Source: Candidatus Heimdallarchaeota archaeon (GTDB taxonomy: Archaea; Asgardarchaeota; Heimdallarchaeia; Heimdallarchaeales; Heimdallarchaeaceae). Taken from it: 5,222 nt of DNA. How positions within the stretch are numbered: position 1 is the first letter of the stretch; every line of letters starts with the position of its first letter. A program made the translations under genes and the position numbers. The stretch is taken from contig DAOVRE010000144.1 of NCBI GenBank assembly GCA_030628305.1, positions 1 through 5,222 on the forward strand, given 5' to 3'. Shown here in pieces: positions 1 to 5,222 of this stretch. The notes beneath the pieces were generated by a model. That model worked only from the letters and a program-made list of their open reading frames with translations, was not told the origin of the DNA and did not search any database.

Positions 1-1491
1 AAATTAAAGATTGTTAGATATTTACCGCAACTAATGATAGACCTTGTAATTAATAATAGAAATCTGGAAGATTCTATTAAAAGAGCGCGTGATAGAAATA
101 TAATTATTCCAACTTTTGAACAGCAAAAAGATCCAACTAAAATATCTTCAACCATTTTAGAAGAGTTGAAAGATGTATGTTTATGGGATTTTCATCCCAG
201 AAATCTATTTAGAATCACCTGGAAAAATGAACCTATTGAAAAAGGAGGGGGATTCAATGGTGTTAATTATTTTGAACTTCCTTCTGAATTAACTGGTGTA
301 AAAGCTCGAATCATTGCACTTGTTGGAAAATTTTTCCCTACAGGAGCACACAAAGTTGGAGCAACCTTTGGTTGTCTAGTTCCTAGTCTAATTACAGGAC
401 AGTTTAATCCCATATTACATAAGGCAGTATGGCCCAGTACTGGAAATTACTGTCGAGGAGGAGCATACGATGCGACATTACTCTCATGTGAATCTATTGC
501 AATCCTTCCAGAAGAAATGTCGGAAGAGAGGTTTAAATGGCTTCAATCTGTTGCTGGAGAGATTATTAAAACCCCAGGTAGTGAAAGTAATGTTAAAGAA
601 ATTTTTGATAAAGTTTGGGAATTAAAAAGAACCAGAGAGAACATTTTCGTTTTTAACCAGTTTGACGAGTTTGGTAATTATCTTTGGCATTATGAAGTTA
701 CAGGACATGCAATCGATGAGGTGTATCAAACAAAATATAACTCAAAGAACTTTGCAGGTCTTGTTTTAACCTCTGGATCAGCTGGAACTCTAGGTTGTGG
801 AGACTATCTTAAACAGATTCATCCACATTTGAAGATTGCTGCTGGTGAAGCTTTACAATGTCCTACTATGTTATTGAATGGTTATGGTGCTCACACTATT
901 GAAGGAATTGGTGATAAACATATTCCTTGGATTCACAATGTTAAGAATACAGATATGGTTATAGCTATAGATGATAATGACACATTCCAACTTATGAGAC
1001 TATTTAACGAACCTAGTGGACATAAGTATCTAAAGGAAATAGGTGTTCAGGAAGATGTGATCGATAAACTCCAACTTCTAGGAATATCAAGTGTTGCTAA
1101 TATGTTAATGGCTATTAAATATGCCAAATATTATGAATTAACAGAAAATGACGTGGTTTTTACAGTATTTACAGATTCAATGGAACTTTATCAATCAAGG
1201 TTAATTGAAGCAAGAAATAAACTAGGTGATTTTTCGCGAGATGATGCCATAAAGGCATATTATACAAAACTAGAAGGACAAAAAATGGATAATATGTTGG
1301 AATTGAATTACCTGCAACGTAAAAGAATTCATCATTTGAAGTATTATACTTGGATAGAACAGCAAGGAAAACATGTTGATGAGCTAAATCGACAATGGTA
1401 TGATCCAAATTACTGGCAACATATTCAACAACAAACAAATGAAATTGATAAATTAATAGAAGTATTCAATGAAAAGGTTGGATTAGAGTAG
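1..1491 (+). CDS. PLP-dependent enzyme, divergent cysteine synthase-like family (5' end may lie outside window)
   Basis: This is a fold-type II PLP enzyme. Residues are numbered from the ATG at 34. The cysteine synthase motifs appear in order: FPTGAHKVGA with probable Schiff-base Lys107; the substrate loop STGNYCRGG (135-143, where CysK has TSGNTG); the phosphate-binding loop GSAGTLGCGDYLK (248-260, compare GTGGTxxGxxxYLK); GAHTIEGIGDKHIP (285-298, compare GPHKIQGIGAGFIP); GISSVAN (350-356); and DSMELY (381-386, compare DSGERY). Classical cysteine synthases have about 310 residues. This one has about 60 extra at the N-terminus and about 95 after residue 390, the latter rich in aromatic and basic residues. 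The altered loops suggest a substrate other than O-acetylserine, so no reaction is assigned. The protein is probably cytosolic, with no signal peptide or membrane segment. The frame stays open upstream of the ATG to base 1 (KLKIVRYLPQL), and the ATG has no SD, so the true start may be outside the window. Fold class is certain; exact function is unknown. Confidence 0.88.
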   Translation, partial: KLKIVRYLPQLMIDLVINNRNLEDSIKRARDRNIIIPTFEQQKDPTKISSTILEELKDVCLWDFHPRNLFRITWKNEPIEKGGGFNGVNYFELPSELTGVKARIIALVGKFFPTGAHKVGATFGCLVPSLITGQFNPILHKAVWPSTGNYCRGGAYDATLLSCESIAILPEEMSEERFKWLQSVAGEIIKTPGSESNVKEIFDKVWELKRTRENIFVFNQFDEFGNYLWHYEVTGHAIDEVYQTKYNSKNFAGLVLTSGSAGTLGCGDYLKQIHPHLKIAAGEALQCPTMLLNGYGAHTIEGIGDKHIPWIHNVKNTDMVIAIDDNDTFQLMRLFNEPSGHKYLKEIGVQEDVIDKLQLLGISSVANMLMAIKYAKYYELTENDVVFTVFTDSMELYQSRLIEARNKLGDFSRDDAIKAYYTKLEGQKMDNMLELNYLQRKRIHHLKYYTWIEQQGKHVDELNRQWYDPNYWQHIQQQTNEIDKLIEVFNEKVGLE

Positions 1492-1530
1492 AACATAATC
1501 ACAAGTATTATCTTGAACGAAATTGAAGGC

Positions 1531-1572
1531 TTTTTCTCTCTTCTTCTCTTATTTTTGTTTCTGCCATTTTTT
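1531..1572 (+). terminator. Pyrimidine/oligo-T termination tract after the PLP gene
   Basis: Beginning 39 bases after the PLP enzyme stop codon, a 42-base stretch is almost entirely T and C, with T5, T5 and T6 runs and few purines. Archaeal RNA polymerase is known to terminate at oligo-T tracts without needing a hairpin. The last T6 is followed directly by A6 (1573-1578), a perfect 12-base palindrome. The role is inferred from composition and position. Confidence 0.5.
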
Positions 1573-1648
1573 AAAAAACATTCTAAATAAAAATTGATAA
1601 ATCACATTCTTAAATAGATATTGAGCAATGTATTTCTTCAAATATTTT

Positions 1649-1686
1649 ACGCGTATATAAATGAAATTGCGGATTAGTGTTTGAGG
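1649..1686 (+). promoter_or_regulatory. TATA box (1654-1661) and SD (1683-1686) of the unknown helical protein gene
   Basis: TATATAAA at 1654-1661 is the best archaeal TATA match in this gap and is preceded by ACGCGT in the BRE position. A start site 25-28 bases downstream would fall near 1682-1685, giving a leader of about 10 bases. GAGG at 1683-1686 sits 7 bases before the ATG and could act as SD if transcription starts slightly earlier. In-frame stops at 1658-1660 and 1682-1684 rule out longer versions of the downstream protein and so support the ATG at 1694. The rest of the 1492-1693 gap holds nothing else I can support. Confidence 0.5.
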
Positions 1687-1693
1687 ATATAGA

Positions 1694-2497
1694 ATGGTAG
1701 ATGTCATTAGAGAAGAAAATAAGACATTAAAAAAGGATTTAATCTCTTCTCTAATTAATGTACAAGTCAACTTTAAAGAAAAGTTCTTGAAGGCTTTAGA
1801 AAGACAAGAAGAGCGTGTTCAACGTTGTATAGATGAAATAAACTCAATTCTACAAGATCATATCCCCCAAGAATTTCTTATTCAAGCAGTAACACAGTTC
1901 GAGAATTTACAATTATTACTAATTGTGAATAGAATTAACGAAAGTAAACATTTTACGCGTAATCAGATAACAATCTATTTTCTTGCAATTCTTGATAACC
2001 TACTTGCATTAATTCATGAAAGATTGTCCCAAAATCATTTTGAAATCATGAAAGACAATATGGAAGGGTTGAGCACGGGTAAATCATTCAGTTATAATGA
2101 AATGAAAAAGAAACAGATTGAGTTAATCCAAAAAGGTTACATCACAAAAATTAGGAAACTTGGATATACTCTCAAGCTAAAAGACACCTATTGTCAAACA
2201 GTTAATCATATGATTTCAGTTTATCCTCAACATAAAGAGAAATTACAGATTATGGAAATAGAAGGTTATGGTTTAGTTCACTCGAAATCTGTTCCTAAGA
2301 TGGATGTTATAAAATCTGCTGCAGTAGTAATAGGTTCTCAAATTCCCACCTATTTTACTAAAAAAGAAGAGAAGGATCTCATTTGGAATTATTTGGAAAA
2401 AATAACGGAAGAAGGCGAAGAAAAGATTAAACGTAAAGTTAGCAGATTTAAAGCAAATCTTAGAAATGAATGTAATTTTGAAATTCCTCAGATATGA
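1694..2497 (+). CDS. Unknown helical protein, possible cyclin/TFB-like repeat at C-terminus
   Basis: I do not recognise a named family. The 267-residue product is predicted soluble and nearly all helical. Residues 1-57 are charged and amphipathic, coiled-coil-like. Residues 60-118 form hydrophobic helices but no clear membrane segment. Residues 119-150 are basic and polar. Residues 150-256 resemble one cyclin-type repeat of TFB/TFIIB by eye: a first helix near IRKLGYTLKL, then GLVHSKSVP leading into an Ala-rich helix (IKSAAVVIGSQI, 206-217), a Thr-Lys-Lys turn (222-224), and a closing basic helix (KIKRKVSRFKANL, 244-256). This similarity is an inference. No zinc ribbon, catalytic motif or CxxC pair is visible; only three Cys occur (45, 167, 260). 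The ATG at 1694 is the first start after in-frame stops and has GAGG 7 bases upstream. The gene has its own TATA box and converges on the flavoenzyme gene with a 16-base gap. Coding status is well supported; function is unknown. Confidence 0.8.
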   Translation: MVDVIREENKTLKKDLISSLINVQVNFKEKFLKALERQEERVQRCIDEINSILQDHIPQEFLIQAVTQFENLQLLLIVNRINESKHFTRNQITIYFLAILDNLLALIHERLSQNHFEIMKDNMEGLSTGKSFSYNEMKKKQIELIQKGYITKIRKLGYTLKLKDTYCQTVNHMISVYPQHKEKLQIMEIEGYGLVHSKSVPKMDVIKSAAVVIGSQIPTYFTKKEEKDLIWNYLEKITEEGEEKIKRKVSRFKANLRNECNFEIPQI

Positions 2498-2534
2498 AAG
2501 AGGATTGGAGATTCTAAATTACAAAATCCTCTTT
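2497..2534. terminator. Perfect 10-bp inverted repeat at a convergent gene junction, possible bidirectional terminator
   Basis: AAAGAGGATT (2497-2506) and AATCCTCTTT (2525-2534) are perfect reverse complements separated by 18 bases. The left arm begins on the last base of the upstream TGA stop. The right arm lies inside the final codons of the opposite gene, and that gene's TAG stop (2514-2516) lies in the loop. Transcripts from either side would form a 10-bp stem. There is no strong T-run directly after it, so termination is inferred. Stabilising the mRNA 3' ends is an alternative. Confidence 0.45.
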
Positions 2535-3857
2535 GTCAACATCTCTTGATTTTAATCCAAGTCTTGAAACTTTGAATTCTTTGCCACCAAAGAGTTCCGC
2601 ATTTTCTTTTCCACAGTAAAGAGCATCAGCAATTCTGCCCACAGCATCTGCTTTCATTATTCCACTGCCTGAACCAGAAGTAACGACAATCAAACCTTTT
2701 ATGCCATTGGGTTTGAAGACTACAGGATTTTTGTCTGTTGTATTCATAGCATAATAACCAGCCCACTGGTTTGTTAATGGTTGATTTTTAAGAACGGGCA
2801 AATATTCCGAAAGAACGAGATATTGATCATATTCATAAACTCGGGGATCAGCCTGAGTATCATCCAAGGGATTTTCTTCTTTCTCGAATGTATCTGGATG
2901 AGAGATAACGTAAGGATGACCAATTGTTGAGCCTCCACCAATCCATACACTATTATTATATTTCACAGGTTTGATATAAATTCCATGGATTGGGAAAATG
3001 ATAAATGGAATTGTTTCCTCTTCATTGAAGTTTTTATTGTCCAGAAGACTAGCCAATCTTGGTGTTTGAACTCTAAATAGTGATTTCTTTAATGGCAGTG
3101 AGTGACTATCAACACCAATTGGCAGAAGTAGTTCATTAGCCCAAGGACCAGTTGCAAGGATAAATGTTTCTGATGTTATCTTTTTACCGTCTTGTGTTTC
3201 TATTGATCCAACTTTCTTCTCTTGCCATCCTACAGGTTCTCCTGGAATGCCTAGGTTCTCCCCAACAGGTTCTAGAACAAGTTTTTTGATTCTTGTTGAG
3301 TAAAGTGTTTCTCCCCCTAGTTTTTTGAATTCAGTTTCATAAAAATCTCTTGTTATTTTGTCAGCATCTAGTTCGCCACAATCATGGCCAAGAATACCAA
3401 AATCGATATTTTTCAAACCTAGTAATTCTACATTTTCAGCATCATTAAAATCTGTAACTATATCTGGAATTTTTTGTTTAATGTCATCTTTATCTAGAAT
3501 CTCGATCCGTATATTATTTTCAAGCATTGCTTCAACAGCGTGTTTGTTACCTTCAAACTGAACTCTATCCATCAACCATAGATAAGTAATGTCCTTTAAG
3601 GATAGATTCACTCCTAATTCATTTTGTACATGTCTGAAAAAGTCTCTTGTAGTACTACTAAGAATAAGATTTACTTCCGAGGAAAAAGTATCCCTATACA
3701 TTGCTGCAGATTGGGCTGTGTTACCGGAACCAGCAGAAGCAGCTTTGTCTATAACCATAACTTTCAAGTTTTCATTGTTTTTTAGTATGTGGTAAGCTGT
3801 AGCCATCCCAAATATTCCTGCGCCGATGATTACAACATCATGTTTCGTTTCTGTCAT
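2514..3857 (-). CDS. FAD-dependent oxidoreductase, DAO (D-amino acid oxidase/sarcosine oxidase-like) family
   Basis: This is a flavoprotein that probably oxidises a C-N or C-O bond of an amino-acid-like or hydroxy-acid substrate. Residue numbers count from the GTG at 3863; subtract 2 for the preferred ATG. The N-terminus is a Rossmann fold with VIIGAGIFGMATAY (11-24; GxGxxG at G14, G16, G19), and Asp39 ends strand 2 where the FAD ribose is bound. GSGNTAQSAAMYR (45-57) corresponds to the conserved Gly/Ser loop of DAO enzymes. ATGPWANELL (237-246) and the C-terminal GYYAMNTTDKNPVV (369-382) plus SGSGSGIM (396-403) complete the FAD domain. The last segment lacks the GHSGHG form common in sarcosine oxidases. 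At about 447 residues it is longer than typical 370-390 residue members. No signal peptide is seen. An in-frame TGA lies immediately before GTG(3863)-AAA-ATG(3857). I prefer the ATG because GTGAG sits 5 bases upstream. Substrate and electron acceptor are unknown. Confidence 0.9.
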   Translation of the reverse strand: MTETKHDVVIIGAGIFGMATAYHILKNNENLKVMVIDKAASAGSGNTAQSAAMYRDTFSSEVNLILSSTTRDFFRHVQNELGVNLSLKDITYLWLMDRVQFEGNKHAVEAMLENNIRIEILDKDDIKQKIPDIVTDFNDAENVELLGLKNIDFGILGHDCGELDADKITRDFYETEFKKLGGETLYSTRIKKLVLEPVGENLGIPGEPVGWQEKKVGSIETQDGKKITSETFILATGPWANELLLPIGVDSHSLPLKKSLFRVQTPRLASLLDNKNFNEEETIPFIIFPIHGIYIKPVKYNNSVWIGGGSTIGHPYVISHPDTFEKEENPLDDTQADPRVYEYDQYLVLSEYLPVLKNQPLTNQWAGYYAMNTTDKNPVVFKPNGIKGLIVVTSGSGSGIMKADAVGRIADALYCGKENAELFGGKEFKVSRLGLKSRDVDKEDFVI

Positions 3858-3862
3858 TTTCA

Positions 3863-3867
3863 CTCAC
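3863..3867 (-). promoter_or_regulatory. SD-like GTGAG deciding the flavoenzyme start
   Basis: On the minus strand the sequence reads TGA GTG AAA ATG in frame. GTGAG (3867 to 3863) can pair with the anti-SD and lies 5 bases before the ATG at 3857. If GTG at 3863 were the start, this motif would overlap the start codon and could not serve it. The ATG start is therefore favoured; the two differ by only two residues. Confidence 0.5.
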
Positions 3868-3879
3868 TTAGAAAGAGGA

Positions 3880-3907
3880 ATAGAGTTATTCCAAGTAATA
3901 ATTCTAT
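3880..3907. promoter_or_regulatory. 28-bp near-palindrome, candidate operator in the divergent promoter region
   Basis: ATAGAGTTATT (3880-3890) and AATAATTCTAT (3897-3907) are reverse complements except at one position (a G-U pair in RNA), separated by the 6-base spacer CCAAGT. The element lies just downstream of the minus-strand TATA candidates and covers the predicted start sites of the flavoenzyme transcript (about 3889-3899). That is where archaeal repressors often block RNA polymerase. A hairpin in the 5' leader is the alternative. No regulator gene adjoins it in this window. Confidence 0.45.
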
Positions 3908-3911
3908 GGGG

Positions 3912-3928
3912 GTTTAAAAGATTATATA
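3912..3928 (-). promoter_or_regulatory. TATA box candidates of the flavoenzyme gene
   Basis: Read on the minus strand, TATATAAT (3928 to 3921) and TTTTAAAC (3919 to 3912) both resemble archaeal TATA boxes. Start sites about 26 bases downstream would fall near 3899 and 3889, giving leaders of roughly 40 or 30 bases. The first is the better consensus match. Position relative to the gene supports the call; the region is AT-rich, so chance matches are likely. Confidence 0.4.
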
Positions 3929-3958
3929 TGAGAAAATCTATTGTTATATCATTGAGTT

Positions 3959-3966
3959 TTTAAATA
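3959..3966 (+). promoter_or_regulatory. TATA box of the Mrp-type ATPase gene
   Basis: TTTAAATA matches the archaeal TATA consensus well and lies 37 bases before the ATG. The predicted start site near 3987-3990 gives a leader of about 15 bases, which would include the weak SD AGGG at 3994-3997. It is separate from the minus-strand TATA candidates, so the two divergent promoters sit back to back within 146 bases. Confidence 0.45.
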
Positions 3967-4003
3967 ATCTGAGAAAGTGTGGATTTAGATTAAAGGGATA
4001 CAA

Positions 4004-4816
4004 ATGCAATTAAATGTTAAAAGTGAAGAAGATAAGAAAATTGAGGAAACGCTGTCGAAAATTAAATACAAAATAGCTGTATTATCAGGTAAAGGTGGAA
4101 CAGGAAAGACAACTGTTACAGTCAATATTGCACAGGCCCTATCTGATAAAGGATACAAAGTTGGTGTATTAGATGCAGATATTACAGGACCAAATATTCC
4201 TCTGATGTTTGGAGTTGAGGATGATAAAATAACTGGAACAGAAGATAATAGAATTGTACCAGTCCAAGCAGGAAAAGTGAAAGTTGTATCTATGGAGTTT
4301 CTATTAGAAGACAAGAGCAAAGCAATCATCTTTAGAGGTCCGATGAAGATTAAGGCACTTAAACAGCTACTTGCAGAAGTAAATTGGGGAGAATTAGATT
4401 TTCTTATAGTTGATTTACCTCCAGGCAGTAGTGATGAACCATTATCAATCGTACAAACAATTAAGGATCTTGATGGAATGATAGTGGTTACTACACCTCA
4501 AGATGTATCACTATTGGATGTCAGCAAATCTGTTAATTTTGCAGAGGTTACAAAAGTTCCAATAATAGGCATAATTGAAAATATGTCTGGTTTCGTTTGC
4601 CCACATTGTGGAGAAGTAACTAATATCTTTAAAAAAGATGGTGGAAAGAACTTTGCAGAACAACTTTCTCTAAACTTCTTAGGTAGCATTCCTCTTGTAT
4701 CAGCTATTTGTGAAGCTGGAGATATAGGAAAGCCCGCAGTATTATCTAGTGAGATCGCAAAAGATTCTTTTGATAAAATAGTAGAAAATATACTAACAAA
4801 ATTAGAAAACCAGTGA
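4004..4816 (+). CDS. Mrp/Nbp35/ApbC-type Fe-S cluster carrier ATPase
   Basis: This is a P-loop ATPase of the MinD/Mrp family that, in studied members, binds a 4Fe-4S cluster bridged between two subunits and passes it to apo-proteins in the cytosol. The deviant Walker A is SGKGGTGKTT (28-37, signature Lys30 and P-loop Lys35). The switch I region is DADITGPNIP (57-66). Walker B is LIVDLPPGSSDE (134-145, Asp137). The cluster-binding pair is CPHC (Cys199, Cys202), followed by the GGKNFAEQ segment usual in the family. At 270 residues it has the minimal architecture. About 20 charged residues precede the ATPase core, with neither the MIP18/DUF59 domain of many bacterial Mrp proteins nor the N-terminal four-cysteine ferredoxin motif of eukaryotic Nbp35. 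The ATG has AGGG 6 bases upstream and a TATA box at 3959. It is transcribed divergently from the flavoenzyme gene and converges on the alkyltransferase gene, so it is probably monocistronic. Which apo-proteins it serves cannot be read here. Confidence 0.95.
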   Translation: MQLNVKSEEDKKIEETLSKIKYKIAVLSGKGGTGKTTVTVNIAQALSDKGYKVGVLDADITGPNIPLMFGVEDDKITGTEDNRIVPVQAGKVKVVSMEFLLEDKSKAIIFRGPMKIKALKQLLAEVNWGELDFLIVDLPPGSSDEPLSIVQTIKDLDGMIVVTTPQDVSLLDVSKSVNFAEVTKVPIIGIIENMSGFVCPHCGEVTNIFKKDGGKNFAEQLSLNFLGSIPLVSAICEAGDIGKPAVLSSEIAKDSFDKIVENILTKLENQ

Positions 4817-4865
4817 ATTTTCTTATTGATGAGAATTCACTCTCTTTCCATGAGCAATTTTTTTT
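4813..4865 (+). terminator. Hairpin over the ATPase stop codon followed by T8
   Basis: GTGAATTTTC (4813-4822) pairs with GAGAATTCAC (4831-4840) across an 8-base loop: 10 pairs including one G-U, with the TGA stop (4814-4816) inside the left arm. After 17 bases comes T8 (4858-4865), the likely termination signal for archaeal polymerase. For the opposing gene, the minus strand carries T5 (4875 to 4871) one base after its stop codon. The 60-base gap thus appears to serve both convergent transcripts. Confidence 0.5.
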
Positions 4866-4876
4866 CAGAGAAAAAG

Positions 4877-5222
4877 TTAAAGTCTAAATTCAGCTTTTTC
4901 CTGTGTCAACATTTTTATTTTCATTGGATGGTTTTTCTTTCCTGAAAATTTACCCATACGTCCATCTGACAGAATAACTCTATGGCAGGGTACAATGGGA
5001 CCAAATCTGTTTTTTGCCATAACATTTCCTACAAATCTTGCAGCATTTGGAATCCCTGCTCGTTTCCCTAATTCAGCATAAGATACAACTTCACCAGCAG
5101 GAATTTTGAGGAGTGCTTTTAACACATCAGATTCTTTATCAGTAAATCCACTGAAATCCAAGTTAATTTTAGGAAGATCAAACGATGTTCCATCTATTAT
5201 TCCATTAATAACATCAATATAT
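4877..5222 (-). CDS. ogt: Methylated-DNA--[protein]-cysteine S-methyltransferase (O6-alkylguanine-DNA alkyltransferase), 5'-truncated by window edge
   Basis: This DNA repair protein removes O6-alkyl groups from guanine by a one-time transfer to its own cysteine. The visible 114 residues form the DNA-binding/active-site domain. FTDKESDVLKALLKIPAGEVVSYAELG holds the helix and conserved Tyr (compare GxxxSYxxLA). ARFVG carries the conserved base-flipping Arg. KNRFGPIVPCHRVI contains the Asn hinge and the acceptor Cys (codon 4985-4987), and the C-terminal MLTQE provides the late Glu. A Cys rather than Trp at this site marks a true alkyltransferase, not an ATL protein. A TTG at 5159-5161 is a possible start, but the frame continues upstream to the edge as YIDVINGIIDGTSFDLPKIN. 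This matches the usual YFxGxxxxFxxP lead-in, so the real start lies outside the window. About 40-60 N-terminal residues are likely missing. The symbol ogt is the generic family name. Confidence 0.93.
   Translation of the reverse strand, partial: YIDVINGIIDGTSFDLPKINLDFSGFTDKESDVLKALLKIPAGEVVSYAELGKRAGIPNAARFVGNVMAKNRFGPIVPCHRVILSDGRMGKFSGKKNHPMKIKMLTQEKAEFRL

Noticed and set aside
1169..1438. 89-codon minus-strand frame opposite the PLP enzyme
   Set aside because: It lies wholly antisense to the end of the conserved core and the C-terminal extension of a well-supported gene, and has no SD or promoter of its own.
1567..1578. T6A6 palindrome as a separate regulatory site
   Set aside because: In DNA this AT-rich a 12-base A/T palindrome is expected by chance. 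It is more simply part of the T-rich termination tract.
1661..1684. Seven-codon upstream frame (ATG to TGA) ahead of the unknown protein gene
   Set aside because: The predicted transcript start lies at or beyond its end, so it is probably not transcribed. Such short frames are common by chance.
1549..1770. 73-codon minus-strand frame rich in Phe, Lys and Ile
   Set aside because: It starts from a TTG inside the 5' end of the unknown helical protein gene and runs through its promoter and the pyrimidine tract. The composition is what antisense AT-rich DNA gives, and no motif is visible.
3358..3795. Two plus-strand frames (67 and 68 codons) inside the flavoenzyme gene
   Set aside because: Both are antisense to conserved flavoenzyme sequence, are Ser-rich, and lack start signals.
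3985..4329. 114-codon minus-strand frame opposite the Mrp-type ATPase
   Set aside because: It is antisense to the Walker A and switch regions of a certain gene. Its Ser/Thr/Pro-rich product is typical of a shadow frame.
1..5222. Defence, toxin-antitoxin, CRISPR or mobile-element content
   Set aside because: No repeats with regular spacing, transposase, integrase, nuclease or toxin-like motifs were found on either strand. All large frames are accounted for by the five genes listed.

Overview
The window looks like ordinary chromosomal DNA from an AT-rich archaeon. GC is roughly one third, judged by eye. Supporting signs are TATA-like boxes 25-30 nt ahead of predicted transcript starts, very short leaders, weak Shine-Dalgarno (SD) sequences, oligo-T/pyrimidine tracts after genes, and a compact Mrp/Nbp35-type ATPase with no N-terminal MIP18 or ferredoxin domain. 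An Asgard (Heimdall-like) source is plausible but unproven. No rRNA, tRNA, insertion sequence, CRISPR array or phage gene was seen.

Layout, left to right. (1) A 485+ residue PLP enzyme of the cysteine synthase fold (+ strand), with its reading frame open to the left window edge. (2) A short intergenic region with a pyrimidine-rich termination tract and a TATA box, leading to a 267-residue helical protein of unknown function (+). (3) A D-amino-acid-oxidase (DAO)-type FAD oxidoreductase (-), convergent with it; the two stop codons lie within or next to one 10-bp perfect inverted repeat. (4) A 146-bp divergent promoter region containing a 28-bp near-palindrome just downstream of the oxidoreductase TATA boxes, a good operator candidate. 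(5) An Mrp/Nbp35/ApbC-type Fe-S carrier ATPase (+). (6) A second convergent junction with a hairpin over the ATPase stop codon and T-runs for both strands. (7) The C-terminal part of an O6-alkylguanine-DNA alkyltransferase (-), cut by the right window edge.

The genes do not form an obvious pathway or operon. Each appears to have its own promoter, and strands alternate from gene to gene. Two are housekeeping functions (Fe-S cluster delivery, DNA alkylation repair) and two are amino-acid-type enzymes with unassigned substrates (PLP enzyme, flavoenzyme). The items most worth a second look are the unknown protein, whose C-terminal half resembles a cyclin/TFB repeat by eye; the modified active-site loops and extensions of the PLP enzyme; and the palindrome in the divergent promoter. 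I did not find a convincing new multi-gene system.
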